A DNA stretch of 37,692 nt from Collodictyon triciliatum (Eukaryota; CRuMs), in NCBI GenBank assembly GCA_043381765.1, contig JBHJMP010000869.1, positions 1 to 37,692 of the forward strand, in the 5' to 3' direction. The translations under genes and the position numbers were made by a program. Positions within the stretch are counted from its first letter, which is position 1, and every line of letters starts with the position of its first letter. Below, in pieces: positions 1-18,500 of this stretch. Below the pieces are notes generated by a model. That model did no database searches. It was not told the origin of the DNA and saw nothing but the letters and a program-made list of their open reading frames with translations.

Positions 1-94
1 AAAACATAAAAAAACATAAAAAAACATAAAAAAACATAAAAAAACATAAAAAACATAAAAAAACAAAAAAAAACAAAAAAAAAACAAAAAAAAA

Positions 95-126
<32 letters not shown>

Positions 127-240
127 AAAAAAACAAAAAAACAAAAAAACAAAAAAACAAAAAAACAAAAAAACAAAAAAACAAAAAAACAAATAACAAA
201 AAACAAAAAAACAAAAAAACAGAATAACAAAATAAAAAAA
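1..240. repeat. A-rich simple-repeat tract
   Basis: The first 240 bases are almost pure A with regularly spaced single C or T interruptions. Units of about 8 bases (A-runs with CAT, then A-runs with C) change gradually along the tract. No gene is visible in it. It continues off the left edge of the window, so its full length is unknown. Confidence 0.9.
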
Positions 241-344
241 TAAAAAAAAGGACACGTGCCCTACTCTTGACAAGCGCCTTATTCCACCCAGAAAAACCAA
301 CACTTGTTACGAACGATAACAATACTGCTTGGCACCCTTTGAGC

Positions 345-1948
345 ATGCAGCCTGCAATCAACTATTCACTGCTCGGTTCGTCTGTTTTTCATTCCCAGGA
401 CTAAAAAACAGTAAAATAAATCCATATGCGTAGTTACTCCTCGTTACTATTCATAAGCTTCATTAATGTTACTGATATTAATTTGTTTTTTTTTTAATGT
501 ATTTGTTTTTATGATTCAGACGAACTTGTGATTGATCTGGTGAAGGAACAAAACGCACTACGCTTTGGGGAAAAAAGTACTTCGTCAAATAACCCAACAG
601 AAGTGTTGGCCTCCTTCCAGGTCATCATTTTATCAGTTTATTTATATGTCTTGGGAATCATATCTAGGGAAGCAGGAATACATAACACGTGCCGGATAAT
701 CAGTATTTAAAAGTCTCTTGCTTACTCGACTCACATCCTTTCTAAAACCATCCCTGTCTTATCTTAACCAAACATCAATCTGAAAACTTGCGTAGAAAAA
801 AGAATTGTGATTGATATTTAAATACCCTCCCAAAAACACTGAATTGTGTTTGCTTACTCGATACAGCACATACGGGAATGTATTGAAGATGGACATATGA
901 GCGAAGCTTTGGATGACGTGCATCCTTATCTTGACTCAATCTTTAACGAGGAAATTCGGTTTCTTCTCTATAAACAACAGGTTTTTACAGGCCATCATAT
1001 TTTTTTCTTACAATTTATTGTTTTAATGTCCCCAGTTTAATTTTATGAGTGAACCAAACGTCCTGCCCATGAAGTTGCCCAAGCTTTTGTGTGATATCTT
1101 TTTGCACAATCCGCATAATCTCATATTACTCTGCCGACTTTACTTTCTTCGGATTAGTTTGTTGAAATGTTACGAAAAGGAGAGTCAGTCGGTAAAGTCC
1201 TTGACATGTGCACTGAAAAACTTCGCCCACTCGCTCTCCACGCCACAGTTGACTCCTATCGAGATTTTCTTCAGTCTTTGCTAGTATTGGTCTACAAGGA
1301 CGAGGCCAAATCGCCCGCACTTGAAGAATGGTATGCATCTCGAGTTGGTAAAAATACCATGTGATTTTAGCTTTACAAAAATAATTACATTTCTTCTGAC
1401 TTGCCATGGATATATCATTGTGCTAAAAATAAAAAGTAGTTGTTCATGGGCGAAAGAAGAATAAGCACACTTTATTACAGGGATACGTCGCGCAGACTAA
1501 AGCTGGCCAATCTAGTCTACTCCTCACTCTGCAATGAATTTAATCGATACGATTGCCAGTTTTCGATGATGATAAGATACCTGGCAAGGATATTTGATGC
1601 GGCTCTGACGAAGGATGCAACCATAGCCGACCCACAGATCGATATTGTCATTCAGAAGCTATTGCGCTTTGATAAGGAAGCAGCTCCAAAGTCCATGGAA
1701 CATATGTCCAGGCTAATGAGCGGTGACAGAGACTCCACCACAATGATGAACGTCCTATCCATCACAAAGATGCAAGCAGCACAGGCGCTGCAATTCGGAA
1801 AGGGGAACATACAGAATGCCATCAGAAACGAATCCTTGCGCGTATCAGTTGATTTCCAAGTTTTATTTCCGTTGTTGAAAGAGTAAGTCTCGTGCTCCAG
1901 AATATGCGAGAATGATTTTGCTAGGTCAAATACGGATTAATGCGCGTC

Positions 1949-1979
<31 letters not shown>

Positions 1980-3730
1980 ATCCTTTGCAGTTTAAGGGAG
2001 TCAAGAAAAATCATATTTACTCAGTATTTAATTTTTCCTTCTACCTGTAGGTATTGTGACTTTCGGGGGCTGATTTGTGATGGATTCGATAACTTTCTCT
2101 TTGATGCATCTCCGCCAACAGAAGCTCACCAAGATTTGATGTATGGGGATGTAAAATATTCATAATACACACTATCCTCTGAAGAACGGTTGTTGAACAA
2201 GATATATATCTCCAAAAAAAAAAAAGCAAAATTTTCATTTGCTCACGAATTAAGTTCATTCTCTTTTTCAAAGGAACATCAGGTCTTTGAGCCAGAGGAA
2301 GCAATTTGATAAAGTGTTGGATATCCTCTCGTTGAAATACCATCAGTTTCTATCGGAGGACAAAAGCACACATTTTTCTCTCATTCAGGCGACATATTTG
2401 GAAATGCTGATGTCCGGACGCACTGATGAGGCACTTACTTTTTCAAACGAATCGTTTGGTACGAAAAAAAAAAAAAAGAAGAGGGAGAAAATATGACAAT
2501 TTCAACAGGATACATCATCCGTTCGCTGTTATTCTTCAATAAAGTCAGATAGATTTCATGTTTTTTTTTCTTTCATAAAAATAGCTTGAAGTAATAATTT
2601 CAAATTGAATATCTGTAGCACCGTTTGTCATGTCAAATCCACAGTTTTACCAGCAGTTTCGGGACACTGTAATAACTTAACTATCGAAGAAGGCCCAACT
2701 ATGAAACATAACTTTATTTAAAGCAATTATGGAAAATTCCGAACTGCACACAAAAACAACTAAAACTTTCTCCACGACTTATACCTTGTATATTTGATGA
2801 AGACTGTTATGATAATATTTGATGCCAAGGCGATTCAAGAAAGTCTGTTGTATAAATCTGTAAGCCTCTTCCGGATGCTGAGATCTCTACCTCACTCACT
2901 TCTTTTATTTATTCAAACATATATAAATGAATCGACATATTCATGCGCAACAGTATCTTTAAAAAACTAGAATCTCAGATGAAGTCTATCACCACAAAAC
3001 GACAGAATTACTTACATGTGTCTCTATTCAACGATGACTAAATTTAATTTTTATCTTATTATTTTACTATTAAAAAAAAAACAGAGATATTAAATCTGCC
3101 TTCTCAATCCCAAATAATGAAATGACGCAGTTAAACCTCGACGCTCTCGTCGCAGACATCAACACCGGCCTTGTAAAGTTCCTATCGATCCAAGAACCCC
3201 GTCTTGTCTGCGTCCTTAATCGCCTGCTTTCCTGCCACACGAAATGGTTCCAAACACAAAAACTCGACGATCCGTTCGTATTCCTCATTATTATTACTTT
3301 TTTTTTTTTTGCATGCACACGCTTATTCACCGCGTCGGCGAACCCACTTTGCATTTACCTTTTAACATCCTCTGAATCAAAAAAAGCAATGATATCAAAA
3401 CAAAACAAACCAAAACAAAGCAAGTTGAAAGAACCTATGTTCAAAAAAAAAAATAGTTTCAAGAACCTATTCCCCATCGAGCAACTCAAGAGGCTCGATT
3501 CGCTCAAGTCCGAAGCATCATCCAAAGCTCCATCCGCGAATGAGTCCCAATCCGCACAACCTGCATCGTCTGCAGCATCGTCGCCGGCTCAGGCAACTCC
3601 GCTGAATCTCTCAGAAGACAGTATTCTCCTCATCATGGAAATCGCGGGCATCTCGCGCGGTGAGGCGCTCGCTTATCTCGTTCGCTTCAATGGGGACATG
3701 GATGCCATCATCACGTCCTTTTTTCCGTAG
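345..3730 (+). CDS. CTLH/CRA-domain protein with two modules and a UBA-like C-terminus
   Basis: Spliced gene. Exons supported by phase and GT..AG ends: 345-375 (tentative first exon, ATG at 345), 520-620, 867-980, 1158-1330, 1481-1882, 2051-2140, 2274-2458, 2619-2668, about 2803-2859, then about 3085-3285 and 3401-3730. The joint into the exon at 3085 is not resolved in phase. Exon 867-980 joined to 1158 gives a CTLH signature (HIRECIEDG ... LLYKQQ-FVEML). Exons 1158 and 1481 give a CRA-like part (SRRLKLANLVYSSL). A second CTLH follows at 2274 (IRSLSQRKQFDKVLDIL ... LEMLMSGRTDEAL) with another CRA-like part. The last 40 residues resemble a UBA fold (SILLIMEIAGISRGEAL). CTLH-CRA proteins of the RanBPM/GID8 family scaffold the GID/CTLH ubiquitin ligase, so a role in ubiquitin-dependent degradation is inferred. 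The exact orthologue is not clear. Confidence 0.75.
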
Positions 3731-3762
3731 CCGCGCAGCCCGCAAATAGTTCTCTGAATGCC

Positions 3763-3765
3763 AAA

Positions 3766-3852
<87 letters not shown>

Positions 3853-3861
3853 GAAGGAAGG
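3763..3861. repeat. (GAAA)n microsatellite
   Basis: About 22 near-perfect tetranucleotide units begin 33 bases after the stop of the CTLH gene and decay into GGAA units. The long phenylalanine/leucine/serine-rich frames on the other strand here are by-products of the repeat. It lies in the 3' flank or 3' UTR of the upstream gene. Confidence 0.95.
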
Positions 3862-4312
3862 AAAAGAAAGAGAACAAGAGAGTTAGATAGGATAGTAGCA
3901 CTCTCAACCCTTCTCATGTTCTTCCAATTATTTATTTTTCAATTATTTTTTCTTATTTTTATGTGGCATTTTTAAGAAAATCTCGGGAAAAAAAAAGTAG
4001 CGAAAAAAAAAATATAGCAGGGAAAAATAACGGTGTTTGAGAATTTAATTTGGTTGATTTGATTCGCAGACAAATCAGAATTTCGAATCGCGCAGGAATC
4101 AAATAAACACAGAGCGAAGCGAAAGGAAATCCTTTCAAGCTTTTGCAAATAACGCGGAGAGTAAAAGCAAGAGAAATAGAGAGAGAGAGAGCGGGAGAGT
4201 GGACAGAGACTTTGTGTTTCTTTCCTCAGAAACTTGTTGGCTGCACTGAAAAGCTTTCACAGGGAAAGAAAAAAAGAAAAAGAAAAAAAAAAAGAGGTCA
4301 GCGAGAAAAGAA
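3862..4312. other. Intergenic region and leader of the kinesin gene
   Basis: AT-rich spacer that becomes strongly purine-rich (GA and AAAG runs, about 4160-4310) just ahead of the kinesin ATG. It probably holds the promoter and 5' UTR of that gene. I see no convincing coding exon or recognisable promoter element. Confidence 0.5.
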
Positions 4313-9727
<5,415 letters not shown>

Positions 9728-10358
9728 ACAGGCGACATGGCGCGATAGTCAAAGTGGCGAAACTCCCCAAAAAACAAAAAAAGGAAAAAAAAGAAAAAAG
9801 AAAAAAGGAGGGGAGTGAGGAAAAAATAATAATGCTGCCTTCAACCGCTTTGACATACACCAGTTTTCTTTCCCATCCCAGCAAGACTTTTTTTTTCTGC
9901 CACCCAAACCGCAGACTTCTCTCCTTCGCTCTCTCTCTCTTTTTCTCTTGGTTCTTCATTGTTGATTGGATGCTTCAGTGCAACTGAACCAAAGGCACGG
10001 AACATGTGAAGACATCGCTGAAATAACCAACTTTCATCAGCATTTTCCTCCGATTCCCTAAAGAAGAAAAGATTATGTTGTTTCGTTTTTCTTTTTCTTC
10101 CATTCCTTTCATACTCGGCTTCTGCACTTATTCGGAGTGTATAAGCGCTGTTCTGCCAATCTTCATAATCTCGTTCTTTGATGAAACCAGGATAATCCGA
10201 AGCAAAAAGAGAGAAAAAAAAAACAGGAAAAGAATAAGGGAGCGAAGGAACCAATCGGATGAGAGCCTATGATGAAACGAAAGGCAATAACGAGAATGCA
10301 TGATATGTATTAAGCAATCGAATCTACTGCACGAGTATGAGCCCGGATTGTTGCGTTT
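9728..10358. other. Convergent intergenic region
   Basis: Lies between the stop of the kinesin gene (+) and the stop of the cysteinyl-tRNA synthetase gene (-), so it must hold both 3' ends. It contains a purine-rich stretch (9775-9830) and pyrimidine-rich runs. Short open frames on both strands show no recognisable family or convincing splice structure, so I do not call a gene. Confidence 0.55.
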
Positions 10359-13300
10359 TTATTTGGTTTCATGTATTTCCTTAGAGACCTTCCAAACACT
10401 TGTCCCATCTTTCTGGTCCTGCGCAAATCACATAACAAGTCGGAAAAGTGAATGGAAAGGATGGCTTGCAAGTCAAAGACAATCACAACCTCATGTTGCG
10501 CTGCGTAACCAGTAAAGACATTGCAAACCTCGATTCTATATCCAAGAGAAGGCAGAGTCTCGTCACGAAGTCGGTCGCATTGCTGGAAAAGGCCGCTGAT
10601 GTCCTTCTGCTTCGCAAGGCTGCGTACCTGTCTCCGGAAGTCCAGCATCGCATCCACCAATCTGCCTGCGTCCTGATTCCATGAATATAATAATAATAAA
10701 ATTGTCAGCTAAGTAGCCTTGATATTGAAGAAATATAAGCACCATTTTTCTTATAAAAAGGATACTGCTACGATTAATTCCGTTTTATGCAAAGATTAGA
10801 TAAAATGAAAAAGAAAACCAATTTAGATAAAATTAAGACTTGTGTCGGGTTTGTGTGGTTCTGTGACGGGTGAAACATCTGATGGGATAACCCAAAGTTC
10901 ATCAGAGTGCGCTCTATCAAATCCTCTGCGTCTTGGATGAGGCCTGATTGGGTGCCCTTGAATAGAATATGATTCAGGTATCAGTCAGAGTGGTGGATGT
11001 TGTATGACAAAAAACAGGGAATGAAAACAGAATTTGTAGTTAACGATGCAAAAGAGAAGAAAAATAAATACTACCCCTGTTCAAATCGGTGTCAAGCGGT
11101 CGTTAGTCAAAGCGCCATGGATGAAGGAGCAATAAATGGTAGGTAAAGCCGACGCGAGGTTTGAAAAGTGTATCAAAGAATATTTGTTTAATAGCGCATG
11201 AAAGCATTACAGTGAAGAAAAATGGTAAAACATCTTTTAAAATAGAAAAAAAAATGTGTATATATGACAATCTTTGATTGTTTCTTTTAATTTTGATTTT
11301 CTGGACAGAACGAATCACCTCCCACAGAAATGTACTTATTCACATCACTAATCAGAGTCATGATAATGCGAATAACTCGGGGAGTGTCGAAATCATCACA
11401 CAAAGCATCATGAATATTATGCCGATAGTCTGTGATTCTGGCGTTAATGCGATAGTTTTAACAGTTTAACCAACATTAGCATATTTCTATGCATATTACG
11501 AAAGATTTTGCTTGCGTCCAGAAAACACGTTCTTGAAATTAAATGGGAAACCAAAATGTGATGTTAATTGAAAACATGTGTAAACGAAAAGAAAAAAACT
11601 AAAGAAGCGAACGATGTGTTAACTAAATCGTATTATTACAGTCTTTGAAGCTCCCTTTCATTTTGTGTCCATTTTCGGAGAGGCGGGTGTTGCTCCTTCC
11701 GCTTCAAAACTCTAAAATTATTGATAAGCTTATATCTGATTCTGGTTTTGAGTGGCGATTCGCTTTCCGACGTGGCAGTATGTAAAATTAAAATATAGAG
11801 GCTATATTTCGTGTTAAATATTCACAGTTTAGGTCTTAAACAAACGCTGTGTTTTGGAAGAACTCTTTGATTTTCCTCTCTGTGCCGGTAACAAGTTCCA
11901 TAGATTCTGGATGAAAGGACATCGTCGTGTTGTACTGATGCAGAAGGCACAAGAGCCTCCATTGGTCGGCAGAGTGAGACTTCAAAAACTCCTACATTTT
12001 GGATATATGCAGCACATTGTCATTCCCTAGGATAAGCCACACCGTGTTTTTTATGGTTACTTTAAATATTGTACAAAGGCATAAATTTCGGATGCATCTC
12101 ATTGTGCAAATGAATTGATCTCATAACAAGTGGCACCTGGATTGTGATAAAGTTCTTTAACGACTTTGACATTTTCCTTCCTTCGATGTGAAGATGACCT
12201 GGCGAAAAGATGAATAGATGAATTATGAATAAATTACTGGGCACGTGGTTGAGTCAAACAGTCTGAAATTTTTTCTATTGAGAGCCAATAAAATTCAGTC
12301 TTCTTTGCTCGTGTCTGGTAAATGACAGATGAGTTACAAACGACAATGCGATTTTCTTAATCGATGTAATTAAAGAAAAAAAACCTGAGTGCAAAAAGTA
12401 ATTCACCCACTGCTCGACGCCAAAAGCACCTTCACATTGAAAAAGCTCATTTTCGTGGTGTGGGAACTTTAAATCAATTCCACCAGAGTGCATATCAAGA
12501 TACTTGCCGAATAATGACCTAGTCAGTATCAAATCCATATAAATTGTACCTCGACTACAAATTTCTGCAGTGATTTTTTTGATTAAAAAAATGACATACA
12601 AAAAAAATTACTTAACATCGTGAATACAGAATATATATATATACACTATAAATGCAAATGATACTGCGTTATTTAGTACACTTGAAAAAAGACTTTATGG
12701 TATCCTATACACACCCACACATGGCCGAGCATTCAATATGCCATCCTGGGCGACCATGACCCCACGGCGATTGCCAACCAGGGGAATCAGTGGATGTGTT
12801 TTTCCACAGAGCAAAATCACGCGGCGATTTTTTATCCTGAGAGTACCCTTCATCTGTCGAGCGAAGAGTTGATTGATATTTTGCAAGTATTGTATCAAAA
12901 GAAGAGTACTGCGCAATCGAAACTGCAGTCTTGTGATGAATTATTCAAGGTGTTTATTTCTTTTGTTGATTGTTTCTTGTTTCTGTAAATTTTTTGAGTT
13001 TTTTTTTTTTGTTAAATATCCAAGAACCTTGGAAATCATCAGTGTTTTCTGGTAAGCTACGAGACGGGTCGAGTTTTCCCTGTGAATTTTTTAAGAGACA
13101 GTTTAGTTGTTAAATTTATACCACTGAAAGAAAAGACTTTACTCGACAGCTTCTGATGAACGTGATCAAACATATTCCTCATAGTGCCACAGATTATATC
13201 TTCGTTTCATCAGCATTCGATGACTTTTGTTGCATTAATAGTGAAGCAAACCTTTCCATTTCGGAGGCTGGGAATGTTGAAATATACAGAACCGGAGGAA

Positions 13301-14517
13301 ACATATGCGTGCCCCTGTGAATTTGGGTGTTTGAAATGATAGGAATATATATGTACAAATTTTGAAGACGCGAGGGCATGTGAAGTAGTTTATTGGTGAA
13401 ATGTCGGGATAATCTACATATTGTTAAGAATTTCGAGAAAACAGTTTTGTTTTGTTTTGTTTTGTTTTGTTTTATGTTTTTTGTTTTAAAAAAGTGCTAT
13501 AATAACGATAGATGCAACAAGTAGTAAAATGAGCGACCTTTTCAAGCAATTTGGTCGTCATATCTATGATGTCGGGTATGTGTTCGGTGACCCTTGTATA
13601 GGCCGAAGGAGGAAGAACCTGTATTCAAGATTTCGATTTAACGGAATTAAAATTAATTACCAGTGATAAATACCGTGTATCAGATAAATAGAGGCCTTCT
13701 TTAGAATTTTACTTTCATTCAACTGAAAAGATTAATAATGCATGTATATATTCATATATATTTCAATTCATGTTCACGCATCCACATCCTCTGTTTATCG
13801 TCATAAAAAAGACGATAAAATAGAAATTGAAATGAAATAAATATCTGAAACTAAAATGAAATGAAATATATATTAAAATTACGTTTAAGTTATTCATGTC
13901 TCGAATAAAGTCCCCCTCAAACTTCCTAGCGAGTTCCAACCACTGCGTCTTTGTTTCTGCAGCCTTGTTTATTATCTTGTCATCCACGTCGGTCATTCCA
14001 ACGACAAGGAATATGTTGCAAGCGAAGTGATTTGTGAGGATTCGACGAATAATATCGAAGCTCACATAAGTTCNNNNNNNNNNNNNNNNNNNNNNNNNNN
14101 NNNNNNNNNNNNNNNNNNNNNNNNNNNNNNNNNNNNNNNNNNNNNNNNNNNNNNNNNNNNNNNNNNNNNNNNNNNNNNNNNNNNNNNNNNNNNNNNNNNN
14201 NNNNNNNNNNNNNNNNNNNNNNNNNNNNNNNNNNNNNNNNNNNNNNNNNNNNNNNNNNNNNNNNNNNNNNNNNNNNNNNNNNNNNNNNNNNNNNNNNNNN
14301 NNNNNNNNNNNNNNNNNNNNNNNNNNNNNNNNNNNNNNNNNNNNNNNNNNNNNNNNNNNNNNNNNNNNNNNNNNNNNNNNNNNNNNNNNNNNNNNNNNNN
14401 NNNNNNNNNNNNNNNNNNNNNNNNNNNNNNNNNNNNNNNNNNNNNNNNNNNNNNNNNNNNNNNNNNNNNNNNNNNNNNNNNNNNNNNNNNNNNNNNNNNN
14501 NNNNNNNNNNNNNNNNN
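10359..14517 (-). CDS. CARS1: Cysteinyl-tRNA synthetase, 5' end in assembly gap
   Basis: Class I synthetase that charges tRNA-Cys in the cytosol. Minus-strand exons: 14073-13883 (continuing into the gap), 13618-13538, 13314-13252, 12929-12715, 12518-12385, 12198-12137, 11991-11846, 11711-11640, 11437-11319, 10956-10840, 10672-10529, 10418-10359. Most junctions agree in phase; the one between 11319 and 10956 does not, so a small exon may be missed. Visible motifs are GMTDVDDKI, the insertion-end motif [11 protein letters not shown] and FPHHENE (cysteine, histidine and glutamate of the usual zinc site), and GRKMSKS for ATP binding. The anticodon-binding end shows [13 protein letters not shown]. 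The HIGH motif and the first zinc cysteine must lie in the gap. The protein ends about 20 residues after the DRLRDE region, so it lacks the long C-terminal extension of the animal enzyme. Confidence 0.95.
13443..13473. repeat. (GTTTT)n short microsatellite
   Basis: About six GTTTT units lie within an intron of the cysteinyl-tRNA synthetase gene, between the exons ending at 13538 and starting at 13314 on the minus strand. Confidence 0.85.
14074..14517. other. Assembly gap (run of N)
   Basis: 444 undetermined bases. The reading frame entering from the right end of the flanking exon (14073) is in the middle of the synthetase catalytic domain, directly after where the HIGH motif belongs. The gap therefore hides real coding sequence. 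Confidence 0.99.
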
Positions 14518-14659
14518 CCTCGGGTCCATATAAAGGATACAAACTCTAATATTCTAACCGCTCATGATGATAATCGACAGGCGTTTTCAGAGGATGGTTT
14601 CTTTTCCTTCCAATTTTTTAGTTGAATATTGATGAAATGCCCATTCTGACAAATATAAT
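14518..14659. promoter_or_regulatory. Short divergent intergenic region
   Basis: This stretch lies between the gap, which holds the 5' part of the minus-strand synthetase, and the ATG of the plus-strand formin. The genes are divergent and close, so a shared promoter region is likely. I see no definite element. It may also contain the first synthetase exon, whose start I could not fix. Confidence 0.35.
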
Positions 14660-15459
14660 ATGATGACAGATTCGCCTTCTCGACAACCTTCATCAAAAAT
14701 TCACGAATCTTATCCTACTGTAACTTTCGGAAAAATAGGAAAGGATGAAAAACCGAAATATGTACTTTTTTTTTCCTACTTTATGTTTGGGAGTTTCTTT
14801 TTCTTTTTCTTTCTTTTTTTTGAATTCGATTTTTACTTTTTTTTTTTTTAGTATATGAACGATTAATGCGTTTCTCTACACTCCATTACAAAGGAAAACG
14901 CTACATTCAGCGCAGATTTCTCCTCTGACCTGAGTTCCGAAGCCACAGATGATTTTGATGTAATATTAAAATTACATATGGGATTTCATAAGCGTTTTTT
15001 TTTTCCCCTTATCTTTGAAAATATTTTATGATTCTTGTCTTTATTCTTTTTTTAGGGTAAAAAATACTTAAAAATTAATTTTTGTACTCATTCCATAGGA
15101 TTGTCTCCCTTTAGAATTTGGTGATGCTGTAACTCCTAGGTATTCATTTCGAAAGTTAGAAAGAACTATGATTGATCATTCTAGAACTTGTGCTATGGAA
15201 TAATGTAGATTAGGGAGAATTATATCCTGCCTTATGACTAAATAAAATAATATATTTGTTGTAAAAATCATGCTATGAAGACCTGGGATATCTGTGCCTA
15301 TGCAAACGCCTGTACAGTTCTACGCGTTTTTGAACAAGAATCAGTCGATTGATATCATGGAAAAGCTTAACTCTCATCTAAAATTAAATGAGAATGGGTA
15401 ACGACCTTTCCTTATATGACTGACCACACCTCGAATGATTTTCTCAGAAAAAACGAAAA

Positions 15460-15534
<75 letters not shown>

Positions 15535-18500
15535 TGCCAATTTTAAATTGTATCCCACCTCTAACTACAAGATGGGTTGAGCAATATCACTCTCTCGGTG
15601 GCATGGACCAACTGATGGGGATATTCTCAACTGAAAAGCAAGGAGCGACGTATTGCTTTCCCTATGATGCGCCAACGATGTAGCATTTCATAAGATTTAT
15701 GATTCATTTGGAGGCTGATCACTTTTTTCAAAAAAAATATCACAGTGCTACTGCATCCTCGAAGGCATTGGATTGCATCCTGTCTATGCTTTCGAAATTG
15801 GTAAAAAAAAAAAAAAAAAAAAAAAATTTTTTAAAATTTTTTAAAATTTTAAAATTTTTTTTTTTTATTTTTGTTTTTGAAATATAAAAAAAAAAAAAAA
15901 AAAAAAAGCACATTCTAACATCATTCAAATATTCATACCTTTTTTTTTTTGTCATGTTTGTGTGTGAACTAGCATAACATGTCAATCTGTACTGAATCTT
16001 TCTTGATTTATGCAGAATAACTCACAACTATCCCAAGTAACGTACCGGCTTCTTCGTATTGTGTGTATAGCACTGTCAGGAAGCTCATCAAGTGTAAGAA
16101 GTGATTCGCATATAATTTTCTTTACTAGATTATGCATTATGAAATTTGAAAACCTTAAAGATTTTAAGATGAATGCCATGTTTATTAATTGTGTCATCTG
16201 TATATATAATTCAGAAAAAAATATATCCAATTTATCTAAATAATAGAACATTGACGGATGGATTCTGCTGGAGAATATAATAAAAGTTTCGATCGACCGC
16301 GATGTTATCTTGACGGGCCTCTACGATAATATATCATCACATGCACCGATTGAAATCCCCATATCTTACTATAAGGATGCACTGAGCTCGGAAAATCAGA
16401 GAATATTGGTTGGTTTATCTTTTATGGTACTTGAATGGTAACTTTCTATGACTATTGGCTCAGTGCTATCAAAGCTGTTTATGTTTTTTTTTTCTTTTGC
16501 AGAAAGTATCCTTGTCCATAGTTCGACTGCTTCTGGCTCACCCGAGGAGATTCCCAGCATTTTTGAATGAGTTTCGCCAGCATAATCTTGACTCCTCTAT
16601 TATAGTACATGTTTACGTATTGTCACATTTTTAACGAAAAATATCAATACAAAAGTAGGATATGTTAATTTCATATGTAATTTTAGATATCAGAGTCCGA
16701 CCAGGTTGATGTTATAGAACTGAAAAAAGAGATTTTGTCATCTGCGTGCACAACTGAAGAGTGGGTCTCATACCTTTGAATTTAGTTTTATTTTAAGACA
16801 ATATATCGCCACTTTTCTTGTTTATATTTATCTGACCGTCAAATGTCACTGCAAAATAGAATATTGACATCTCAAGGAGAATCGGAAATAACAACATCAA
16901 CGACATCAACAAAATCTTTAAAACAAAATGACGCTATCGATATATTACTACAAGGTCAGTAAATTTCTAATCATTTACATTTTTCAATAGCATTTAGTTA
17001 CTTTATGCATGAATTGTTTACTTTTATCTAACCGGAGCTGCATGCCTTTGCATCCACAGACTGTCGTGCCAAGAATCACTCCCGATCGTAATTTTTTTTT
17101 TAAAAAAAAAAAACATTACATGCTATAGATTAAACGGTTGTTTTTGGTATACCTAAAACCACCAGAGGTATTAATTTTAAACATCTCGGTCATTTAGCGA
17201 TGAAATTATGACTTTTCTAAACGATTGTGTCGCCCCAATCCTCTGTAGCGCTGATAAAACAGACGATAACATAAAAGAACGTAATCCAAACTTCTCATAT
17301 CCCTGAACGATATTTTTGCCATCGAGTTCTTTTGTCAAAGAAAATAAAGATATTGAATTTGGTTAAAATACTTCGATGTATTATAATACCTAGGAATAGC
17401 GGATGAGTTGTATGCATATTCCTCCAGCTACAAGCAGCTTGTTTCTCAGGTTACTGTCATGCAATCTCAGCTGCTCCATATTTTGACTTTTGGACATACC
17501 CCTGTTCAAATATTTTCAGTCAAATTCTTGTCTTTAGCAACATCACTGATGTTGTTTTTACAGAGCATGTAATAATTCTGAATTCTATTTCGAAAATTTC
17601 AGTATGAATTATCTAAAGAGGATGTTAGAAAACTGCAAACCGAGGTGCTTCAGCTTCAGAGTAAAGTAATCTCGCTAACTTGAATTGGATTTTACTATCA
17701 CCCGTTTTATCATAATTAGCATCATGTCACTAATATTAGTATTAGTAATAAAAACGTCCTATGTATGCATCGCTATAGATTATGTCATATTCCCAGAAAA
17801 GAGTTGATGCCTGCGTTATGACCGATGTGGTATTTACACATATCTTGCTCGATGCCCTGCCTTCTGGATCACCAGTCAAACGATATATATATATATTTTA
17901 TGGATTCTTCCTAATCTGAATAGGTCAGGGTTGAAATGGACACGATCAACAGAAAAAATACATCTCCGATGGCGCTAAGGTATGGAGAAACGAAATCATG
18001 ATTTGTTATGCATTCTCTCGTTTGCGGCTTGTAATAGTCGTATATTTGTTAATACCAAAAGCCAAAACCAAAAAAAAAAAAAAAACTATCTTCCCATACT
18101 TTTTCATCCACTCTTATAGATACTCTGATATCCAAGGAAGGGTAGATGAATCTCTGATGTCATTGGTGAGTTTTTATTTTTCTACTTTTTTTTTTGTCAA
18201 AATAAGATAAAATGAAGTGTATTTTTTCCGTTAAAAAGAATTTCCCAATATTTTCGAATTAATATTATCATAAATTGGTTCATGAAGGTGTTACAACTCT
18301 GTTGAGTTCCTCAATTTTTAATCATCAATATGACTAGGGATGAATAGGACATGGATTGTTTCTTGTAATGACAAAAATAATTCATTAGGAAATGAGTCGC
18401 TCCAGAAGCGCATCCAGAAGAAGATCGGGACTTCCAACTGACTATGGCAGTAAATCCACTACATCTGAAGCTAAACTATCAACAATGAAGAGGAATGCCA

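Noticed and set aside
3611-3917. Minus-strand frames rich in Phe, Leu and Ser that look like membrane segments
   Set aside because: Reverse reading of the (GAAA)n array and of the UBA exon of the plus-strand gene.
9841-10254. 137-codon minus-strand frame between the kinesin and the synthetase genes
   Set aside because: Low-complexity, charge-rich composition, no recognisable family, no agreement with splice sites; probably 3' UTR sequence.
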